Source of the DNA: SIG440 sp045648205
GTDB lineage: Bacteria > Bacillota > Clostridia > Monoglobales > Monoglobaceae
DNA: 12,959 bases
Assembly: GCA_045648205.1 (NCBI GenBank)
Contig: JAZRNM010000017.1
Coordinates: forward strand, 1-12,959
Reading direction: 5' to 3'
Shown here: one piece after another, positions 6,780 to 12,959 of the stretch
Position numbering within the stretch: position 1 is the first letter of the stretch
Layout of the letters: the number at the start of each line of letters is the position of its first letter
Notes under the pieces: generated by a model
Databases searched by the model: none
Told to the model about the DNA's origin: nothing
What the model saw: the letters and a program-made list of their open reading frames with translations, nothing else
Translations under genes and position numbers: made by a program

Positions 6780-8841
6780 CTGCTACAGCAGGGTTAACTA
6801 CTGTTGCATCTGTTGTGTAAGGTTTGAGGGTGCTAAGACCATCAAACATAAATACTTTAACTGTGTATTCACCTGCAGCTTCAGGTGTTGTGAATGTCTT
6901 TTCGATTGTCCGTCCAAGAGCAGTTTTGCCTGTAGCCTTGTGAACTGCAACAAGCTTGCCGCCTGCATAAACACCAACCATCAATGTAACAGGCTTGCCA
7001 ATGTATGCACCTGCAATGTCAGCAACTGCTGTGTAGCTTGTGTTTGCAGCAATTGCTGTTGCAACATTTTCACCTGCATAAAGTGCTGCTGCCTTAACAC
7101 CAGGAGTTCTGTTAGCCCAAGCAACAGGTGTGAATGTGAAGTAGTCTGCTCTGCATCCATTAACACCGGTTCCACGAACAATCACGTCGTTGGCACCCTT
7201 ATTCAAATAGATGTCACCTGATGCTGTTGCCGGAGCATATGTTGTCTCTTCACTTGCGCCCGCTCTGAACAATGCTACTGTACCATTTGCTTCAACATCG
7301 AGAATTCCACCTGTTGCATAAGTATACAAGCTTGCACCAACTGAGTAGAATCCATTTGCAGGAGCTACTACTGTGTAGTGACCAGTTGCACCTGCGTCAA
7401 CAGCTGTCCAGTAACCTGTGGGACCACCAAGGTTACTTGTCAAACCATTTGTGGTTTCTGCAACAAAGCTTTCTGCCTCAATATTGAGTGCTCCAGCTTC
7501 GTCAACCTTTGTGAAGGTTGCTTTGTTTGGATAGAAAGCCGGATTACCTGCATACCTTGTAATCGTCAAAATATGGTCTCCAGCTGCCAAGGGAATAATT
7601 CCCATGTCAGCAACAGGCTGGTTTTCGTCGTAGGTGCCGCTGCCCGAGTAGCATGGACCAAACTTGCTACTCGTGTCAGACAAAGCTGCTCTTTTTACTT
7701 CCATGCCGTCAATCGCTGCACCCCAGTATATTGCTCCGGCACCGCCGGCATCCCAGTTTATAGTAAAACGATAGTTTCCGTCAACAGGAATATTTACGCT
7801 GTAGCTAGCAGTCTGACCATTTGCAATGAATGTTGCCCAATTTGTATAAGTATAATTCAGATCTGAGCCGCCTATCTGTCCCGTTTCTGTGAATGTTTTC
7901 TCTACCCTGTCAGACGCGGCAATCTCTCCGGTTTTCACAAGTGTGATCTTGTCCCAGATCGTCTGGAAAGTGTAAGCTCCCGTACACTTTATTTCAAAAT
8001 CATAGCTGCCGGCAGCCAGCGCCATATTGTCAATAAGTGTAACTTCCTTCCATGTGTCATACGTATGTTCCCATGTCTGGTTTTCATTTTTGTAAGAACC
8101 AAGAGTTGTTGTGAACTTAGAGTTTTTATCCAGATCTCCATTATAGTAGTTATACACATTAGCCACCAATTTATAAGTTCCGGGCTCCAAAGCACCAAGC
8201 GTACCTTTTATCCATCCTGGATCCGACTGTTTCATCAGAGCAGGCAAGGTAGCCCCGATAGGTTGACTTGTTACGAACGAGGCCGTCGGACCCGGTTTCA
8301 GACAATTCAAGCCTGCATAGGTCATAGTTGAAACGGTCGGTGTACCTGTCTCTTCACCCTCAATAGTGTATAAATTGAACCCCGACACATTATAGATCCC
8401 CGCAAAGTTCACAATCTTCACGGTGTGCCTGCCTTCGGACAGGTAGTGTCTGCCATAATTGGGGTTCGCCCCCCTCCCAACGGGATAATACGCAGCCGAT
8501 GTCAGACCCGTGCTCACGAATATTCCGTCAAGAAACAGAGCCGGAGCGAAGTTCATTTTGTTCGCGTCCGTGATCGATTCAGCTCCCCGAACTCCGGTCT
8601 GCATATAATAGTAACCTTCGTCCTCAGCTGAAACATCGAAGGTGAACGTAACTGAATCGCCATATGTGTCAAAAATAGCATAGCCATTTCCATCCTGCAA
8701 AACGCCATCACCCAAAAGACCGTCTGCAGACATGTTCAGCATCAGCTTATAACTAATGTCGCCATCTGCTGCTGAAACCGGCACAACAAAAAGTGATGCA
8801 AGCATGCCGATTGTCAGAAGAATTGAAATAATCTTTTTCAT
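6775..8841 (-). CDS. Exported multi-module carbohydrate-binding-like protein
   Basis: A 688-residue protein with a signal peptide at 1-25 (KK, ISILLTIGMLASLFVV, VSA-A). Five beta-sandwich modules follow. Modules A (about 30-162) and B (170-303, ending W-D-K-I-T-L-V-K) are paralogous to residues 28-304 of the downstream SLH protein. C (313-447) and D (452-573, opening with IEAES, a hallmark of CBM6/CBM35-type modules) look like family 6/35 carbohydrate-binding modules. E (about 580-688) carries VKVFMFDGLSTLKP and matches a module in the beta-helix gene upstream. There is no catalytic core, SLH repeat, LPXTG motif or dockerin, so it is probably released or held non-covalently. ATG follows AAAGGAGG by nine bases. 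No clear terminator separates it from the upstream beta-helix gene, so the two may share a transcript. A secreted polysaccharide-binding partner of that enzyme is the simplest reading; the ligand is unknown. Confidence 0.87.
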   Translation of the reverse strand: MKKIISILLTIGMLASLFVVPVSAADGDISYKLMLNMSADGLLGDGVLQDGNGYAIFDTYGDSVTFTFDVSAEDEGYYYMQTGVRGAESITDANKMNFAPALFLDGIFVSTGLTSAAYYPVGRGANPNYGRHYLSEGRHTVKIVNFAGIYNVSGFNLYTIEGEETGTPTVSTMTYAGLNCLKPGPTASFVTSQPIGATLPALMKQSDPGWIKGTLGALEPGTYKLVANVYNYYNGDLDKNSKFTTTLGSYKNENQTWEHTYDTWKEVTLIDNMALAAGSYDFEIKCTGAYTFQTIWDKITLVKTGEIAASDRVEKTFTETGQIGGSDLNYTYTNWATFIANGQTASYSVNIPVDGNYRFTINWDAGGAGAIYWGAAIDGMEVKRAALSDTSSKFGPCYSGSGTYDENQPVADMGIIPLAAGDHILTITRYAGNPAFYPNKATFTKVDEAGALNIEAESFVAETTNGLTSNLGGPTGYWTAVDAGATGHYTVVAPANGFYSVGASLYTYATGGILDVEANGTVALFRAGASEETTYAPATASGDIYLNKGANDVIVRGTGVNGCRADYFTFTPVAWANRTPGVKAAALYAGENVATAIAANTSYTAVADIAGAYIGKPVTLMVGVYAGGKLVAVHKATGKTALGRTIEKTFTTPEAAGEYTVKVFMFDGLSTLKPYTTDATVVNPAVAE

Positions 8842-8850
8842 TTTATTTTT

Positions 8851-8858
8851 CCTCCTTT
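8851..8858 (-). promoter_or_regulatory. Ribosome binding site of the 688-residue gene
   Basis: AAAGGAGG on the minus strand, nine bases before ATG at 8841, directly adjoining the 3' arm of a possible hairpin (8867-8860). It fixes the start, which is followed at once by the signal peptide. Confidence 0.85.
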
Positions 8859-8859
8859 A

Positions 8860-8944
8860 AAGATTTTAAAAGTTTCTATTAAGAAAAATCTTGATGTCAT
8901 TTTGGTCTGACTGATTTGTCAGACATTTATTCTCAAAGATTTTT
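8860..8944 (-). promoter_or_regulatory. Leader with two mutually exclusive hairpins before the RBS
   Basis: In minus-strand order there is an AAAAATCTT copy (8944-8936), its exact complement AAGATTTTT (8892-8884), and a second AAAATCTT copy (8867-8860) that ends one base before the ribosome binding site. The middle element can pair with either copy. The first pairing encloses a further perfect hairpin, GTCTGAC/GTCAGAC (8924-8918 with 8911-8905), and leaves the RBS region open. The second places a stem against the RBS. This resembles an attenuator or riboswitch expression platform, but the pairs are AT-rich and I recognise no aptamer. The rest of the spacer (8945-9116) holds only small palindromes (9010-9020; 9039-9051), no T-tract terminator and no convincing -10 box. 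Confidence 0.4.
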
Positions 8945-9116
8945 GCTTTGAACATTGACCTTTTTGCTTTTTGTCAAACTGTCTTCATTCAACCCTATCC
9001 AACACGAAAGTGCAATGCACCTGGGGATGTGTGCCGTCTCGGATTGTCCGAATTCTGCCGACTTTGGCAAATCGATCATTATTCTCTTCAATCATCTTCT
9101 TGAATCATATTGATTT

Positions 9117-12100
9117 TTATTGTGTCACTCTGCCATCATCAAATGCGGCATCGTTTTTAGTTCTTTCAACCCCATCGTCAAATTTGAATGGGCCAACCAA
9201 AATCGCGTTTCCGACTCCAATCACCTTTATGGTGTGTTCGCCTGCTGTCAGATTGATTGTGCTGGAATGAACATATTCATAGCTTACATAATAGCCTTCA
9301 ACCTTGACATCAATTTCACTAATATCAGCCAAGAGTACATCTTTATCATACTCATAGCCAAGGATAGACTTTCGTTGCACATCATATATCTTCACACCAC
9401 ATCCGGTGGCAGGTGCACCAAGCTTTATACTTAAAGTGTAGTTGCCCGTTTTGGGAATGTTTACCTTGTATTTTGTCCAAATATTAGAAGCTAGAACAAT
9501 CTCATCAATTCGGTCGGAGTCACTCATTCGGTGGTTTCTCGGGCCCGGTACATTGTCATATGTGTCGTTCATATAACCATCTGAGGGGAGCTTCATGTTG
9601 TCACTGCAATCCACCCAGTTTCGCATATCCACTCTTGAGTTTTCACCCACAAAGAGGAAGTCGGGTTCAGCCATAACAAAATTTGTCCTCCATGATGGAA
9701 GCTCAAGTCCGTCTGCAAGGTATGCAAATTCTGTGCTGAGCCCTGCTCCATCCCTGATTGCAATTGCAGTGGGATGTGCTGACAGGTCTGCACTGTCAAG
9801 ATAGGTTGTTCCCGAAATGGTTACATTTGCCTCGGGGTGATAGCTCATTATGTCACCGGCAAAAGTCTTCTCATCACCTTTCAGCATATTGGTGTAGTTG
9901 TTTTTCGCAGTGTTATGAGTTCCCGGAGCATTCTTTTTCAGCCACTTTGGAACATTCAGAACCACATTGTTCTCTGCGGTTGCATATGATGATCCATTAT
10001 CAAAATAGATTCCGCCATTGCCATAAATCGAACCATCAATGTAGTTTTCAGAAATCATTGCACCATTCATGTTTCCAAGGATATAAACAGAGCCACCGTC
10101 TGAAGTCTTCTGCATCACGTCTTCAAAACTGTTGTTTTTCACCTGAAGGTTGATGCAGTTTGATTTTTCAGGGGTGTTTGCATACGTTCCCCAGCCCCAA
10201 CCAGCGGTTATACCCGTGTAGGGCAGATCCTTGAATTCGTTGTGATGGATGTTCACATTGTCAGCATAGTACACACTCACACCGCAGGTATCGGTGAATT
10301 CATTTCCAATTCTGCGGAAGACATTGTTTGAAACTTCAATGTCACGGGATTTTTCCGACTTGACATAATCGTTGTGCTGAATATCCCAATGACCAATAAT
10401 CACGCCACCGCCTGATATATCGTGGAAGGTGTTGCCTTCAACGAGAACGTCGGAAACGCTGTCAACAAAGCTCAGTGCACTTGAACCAAGACATGTGAAT
10501 TCACAGTTTTTGATTTCAATGCCATCAGCAAAATTGAACTGAATCTGAGCAGGAAGCATTCTTCCGCCCGTGGGTTCACTTTGCTGATTGGGTCCTGACA
10601 CCAATTTGTCTGCCTGACCTGTTCGTTTTCCAGTTGTGCTGACTTCGTTCCATGCACCGTGTTTAAATGAAATGTTTTCAAATGTCAGGTTTTGCACCTT
10701 GTTGTGCTTGTTCTCGCCCTCAACCTTCATCATAATTTCGGTTGTTCCAAGATAAGTGTCTGCCGTTCCGGCTTCGAAGTCTGCCTTTTCATTGTCAAAG
10801 GGATAATAGTAAACCTTTTTTGTATCTTTGTCAAAATAGAACTCGCCTTTTTCATCAAGAAGATTCAAATCATTTTCCAGATAGAAAATCATGTTTGAGC
10901 TTTGCGTCTGAACTGTGCCGTTTGCATCCGTGTAGTTACGTTTTGAAACAACACGAGGTTTTGTGTATTCAGACAAGCTGGTTCGTGCCCAGTTCCAATA
11001 GGGCTGATCCATCTTGATTGTTTTTGTGTTGTTGCCATTGTCAACAATTTCACTGACCGGTGTTCTCTGATGAACCCAGAGCATTCTCCACACAATTTCC
11101 AAATCCTCAGGTTTTTCGATGATTGGGAAGTTGTGATTTGAAACTGTGAAGCCGTCATCAATATGGGTCGCATCAACCGGAACGGTTGGGTCAACCCATG
11201 GTTCAAGTCCTGTGTAGACATATTTGCTTCGAGCTCTTTGTGCGGGCAAGTCGTTCACATACAAGGTTCTTGCATCGACTACATCGGTGTCTGCAACATA
11301 GACTCCGCTCATTCCTGAAGCTTCTTCCCAGCCCGTAACCTGTGTTCCGCCACTGATGATGGTTTCACCGTCTTGTGCGCCTCTGTATATAACCTTTCCG
11401 CCTTTGCCTGAATCGGCTGTGGTGAATGTCAGAGTGCTGTCGACTGTGAAAACACCAGAACCAATTTTAACAACAACGTCGCCTGTTGCGGTCTTTGCCA
11501 TATCTCTTGCGAGAAGCTGAGCACGTTCGATGCTTCTCACTGCTTTTTCCCAGCTTGAACCATCCTTTGCATCATCACCATTCGCCTTCACATAGATTGT
11601 CTTCTGATTGGTGAACATTGCAATAGGTTTCAATTGGTCAAGGCTTGTGAAACAGAAAATCTTCAGTTCCCAGCTGCCCTCTGAAATTGTGACATTGCCG
11701 AGAGGAAGTGTTGTTTTTGTGCTTCCCACATTAGCCGACTTTGCCAGTTCAAGCTTGCCGTCTTTATAGAGTGCAGCAAGCACCTTACCTGTGCTAACAT
11801 TTTGGGTAGCCACCTCAACCGACAAGTTGCCGCTTTGGAGAACCTTTATAGCAAGTCCGTTCTTTTTCAGCACTACGTCAGGAGCTGACATACTGTTATA
11901 TGTAAGCTGGGCAAATGCGTTTGAAACCTCTGTTACATCGGCGAAGCCCTGTCCGAACATACGGCTGTAAATCGGTGTTGTATTCAGCACGTTCTTTGTC
12001 ACGTCATCAATGTCAAACAAAAGTGCTGCCGTTTTTTCTTGGAGTATCTTTTTTGCTGCTGTGTCGCTTGTCGCACCATTCAATGCAGTGCAAACCGAGT

Positions 12101-12959
12101 TGTCAACAGTTGCTGACTCCAGCAGAATATCCGAAAAGCTCACCAGACCATCACATGTCAGTTTCAGGTCGGTGAAACCTTTTTTCAGCTTAATCCATGT
12201 GGAAACTTCAGTCATAGAGCTTCCTTTGGGAATGATACGTTTTGCATAATTCCCAGAATCCGCTGTGATTGTAACAAATGAATCCTTGCTCGCCTGTGCT
12301 GTCATTGTCAGCTTGTAGAAACCATCAGCAGACACATAAAAAGGATAAACCATTGTGTCGCCTGTTACGATAATCTGTGTTTCACTTTCTGCTGTTCCGT
12401 CATAATCAATTGAATAATACTTCGCAGGAAGTGTGACGTCTTTTTCGCCAAACATCCTCACACGATTGAGGTAAAGCTTGTCAAATGTCAGCGTTCCCGC
12501 AGTCACATTTTCAGCCTCAAGGTTTTTCAGGGTAACTAAGTTTGCCCCCTTTGCCAGCTTCAATTTTCCAAGACTCACTCTTCGATAAGCGCCAAGTGCT
12601 GTATTTTCATATGCCCAACGATTGTAACCCTTGTAAATCTGAGAGTCATCGGTGGTAACCGACACTCGATAGTAGTTTGATTCCTTCACAAGGATGCTAA
12701 CATCATAAAGTCCGCTGCTTGGTGCATCAATCGCATATGTCAAGACATTGCCCTTGGTGGTCTGCATCACGATTCCTCCATTGTCGGGAACCGCCATGGG
12801 TACATTATTTGATGAGCCGTCGTCCTTCATAAGTATAACTTCTTTTATGGTGTTGGTAAATCCATATGTATGCGTGTTTGTGAGTGTCAGAGTGTGAGTG
12901 TCTGAACTCAATGACACGCCTGTCGCAATCGCTTCAGTTTTGAAGTCGGCTGTATAGGT
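9117..12959 (-). CDS. Right-handed beta-helix protein, GH141-like, 5' partial
   Basis: The frame is open to the window edge: 14 more codons precede the GTG at 12917, so that GTG is probably internal and the N-terminus is missing. Numbering from it: two beta-sandwich modules (about 1-153 and 160-272); a short mixed segment; a module ending FCFTSLDQLKP (346-437) shared with the 688-residue neighbour; then a beta-helix core at about 438-1060. The core opens IYVKANGDDAKDGSSW, carries RTLYVNDLPAQRAR (550-563), many N-x-F/I-x-x rungs, PYTGITAGWGWG (899-910), SDGGSVYILG (939-948) and GGIYFDNGSS (968-977). This set recalls glycoside hydrolase family 141 and related beta-helix enzymes (alpha-L-fucosidase, xylanase). 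D876, D940 and D973 are candidate catalytic acids. A C-terminal beta-sandwich (about 1085-1250) resembles a carbohydrate-binding module. No dockerin or SLH is seen here; an anchor could lie upstream. It likely acts outside the cell on plant polysaccharide. The fold call is strong; the family and substrate are inferred. Confidence 0.8.
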   Translation of the reverse strand, partial: TYTADFKTEAIATGVSLSSDTHTLTLTNTHTYGFTNTIKEVILMKDDGSSNNVPMAVPDNGGIVMQTTKGNVLTYAIDAPSSGLYDVSILVKESNYYRVSVTTDDSQIYKGYNRWAYENTALGAYRRVSLGKLKLAKGANLVTLKNLEAENVTAGTLTFDKLYLNRVRMFGEKDVTLPAKYYSIDYDGTAESETQIIVTGDTMVYPFYVSADGFYKLTMTAQASKDSFVTITADSGNYAKRIIPKGSSMTEVSTWIKLKKGFTDLKLTCDGLVSFSDILLESATVDNSVCTALNGATSDTAAKKILQEKTAALLFDIDDVTKNVLNTTPIYSRMFGQGFADVTEVSNAFAQLTYNSMSAPDVVLKKNGLAIKVLQSGNLSVEVATQNVSTGKVLAALYKDGKLELAKSANVGSTKTTLPLGNVTISEGSWELKIFCFTSLDQLKPIAMFTNQKTIYVKANGDDAKDGSSWEKAVRSIERAQLLARDMAKTATGDVVVKIGSGVFTVDSTLTFTTADSGKGGKVIYRGAQDGETIISGGTQVTGWEEASGMSGVYVADTDVVDARTLYVNDLPAQRARSKYVYTGLEPWVDPTVPVDATHIDDGFTVSNHNFPIIEKPEDLEIVWRMLWVHQRTPVSEIVDNGNNTKTIKMDQPYWNWARTSLSEYTKPRVVSKRNYTDANGTVQTQSSNMIFYLENDLNLLDEKGEFYFDKDTKKVYYYPFDNEKADFEAGTADTYLGTTEIMMKVEGENKHNKVQNLTFENISFKHGAWNEVSTTGKRTGQADKLVSGPNQQSEPTGGRMLPAQIQFNFADGIEIKNCEFTCLGSSALSFVDSVSDVLVEGNTFHDISGGGVIIGHWDIQHNDYVKSEKSRDIEVSNNVFRRIGNEFTDTCGVSVYYADNVNIHHNEFKDLPYTGITAGWGWGTYANTPEKSNCINLQVKNNSFEDVMQKTSDGGSVYILGNMNGAMISENYIDGSIYGNGGIYFDNGSSYATAENNVVLNVPKWLKKNAPGTHNTAKNNYTNMLKGDEKTFAGDIMSYHPEANVTISGTTYLDSADLSAHPTAIAIRDGAGLSTEFAYLADGLELPSWRTNFVMAEPDFLFVGENSRVDMRNWVDCSDNMKLPSDGYMNDTYDNVPGPRNHRMSDSDRIDEIVLASNIWTKYKVNIPKTGNYTLSIKLGAPATGCGVKIYDVQRKSILGYEYDKDVLLADISEIDVKVEGYYVSYEYVHSSTINLTAGEHTIKVIGVGNAILVGPFKFDDGVERTKNDAAFDDGRVTQ

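Noticed and set aside
8949..8977. A possible promoter for the 688-residue gene (TTGACA at 8977-8972 on the minus strand).
   Set aside because: At 16-18 base spacing the -10 position reads TGTTCA or worse, so there is no acceptable -10 box.
9039..9051. A small hairpin after the beta-helix gene as a terminator.
   Set aside because: The stem is only five pairs with a three-base loop and no T-run follows, so it does not support termination.
12917..12917. GTG at 12917 as the true start of the beta-helix gene.
   Set aside because: The frame stays open to the window edge, no ribosome binding site precedes the GTG and no signal peptide follows it.

Overview
The window reads as part of a chromosome from a low-to-mid GC Gram-positive bacterium, most likely a Clostridia member that lives on plant polysaccharide. 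Three things point there: near-perfect AAAGGAGG ribosome binding sites, short Lys/Arg-led signal peptides ending in VSA-A, and proteins with S-layer homology (SLH) modules. A gut or rumen lineage such as Oscillospirales or Monoglobales is plausible, but that is inference. All genes lie on the minus strand, so transcription runs from high to low coordinates.

Layout in transcription order: (1) 12959-9117, a secreted-type right-handed beta-helix enzyme whose 5' end lies outside the window. It has N-terminal beta-sandwich modules, a GH141-like beta-helix core and a C-terminal beta-sandwich. (2) A 275-bp spacer with a leader that can fold in two mutually exclusive ways just before the next ribosome binding site. 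(3) 8841-6775, a 688-residue exported protein made only of beta-sandwich (carbohydrate-binding-like) modules. (4) A 391-bp spacer with a strong hairpin after the stop codon and a heavily base-paired 226-nt segment that I cannot assign to a known RNA class. (5) 6383-3207, a 1058-residue protein whose N-terminal third is paralogous to gene 3 and which ends in three SLH repeats. (6) 3210-526, an 894-residue protein with N-terminal SLH repeats, overlapping gene 5 by ATGA. (7) A double hairpin/terminator closing the unit. (8) At the left edge, two consensus sigma-A promoters 92 bp apart with A-tracts and a hairpin-rich leader. This is the look of a ribosomal RNA operon start whose 16S gene would lie just past the left end.

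The four proteins form a plausible cell-surface glycan unit. The beta-helix protein would cut or bind a plant polysaccharide. The 688-residue protein would bind glycans. The 1058-residue protein would hold the same kind of glycan-binding head on the cell wall through SLH repeats, and the 894-residue protein is a second wall-anchored protein made in coupled fashion. No mobile element, CRISPR array, tRNA or mature rRNA is visible. The parts least explained by known families are the structured spacer at 6431-6656, the switch-like leader at 8860-8944, and the bodies of the two SLH proteins.
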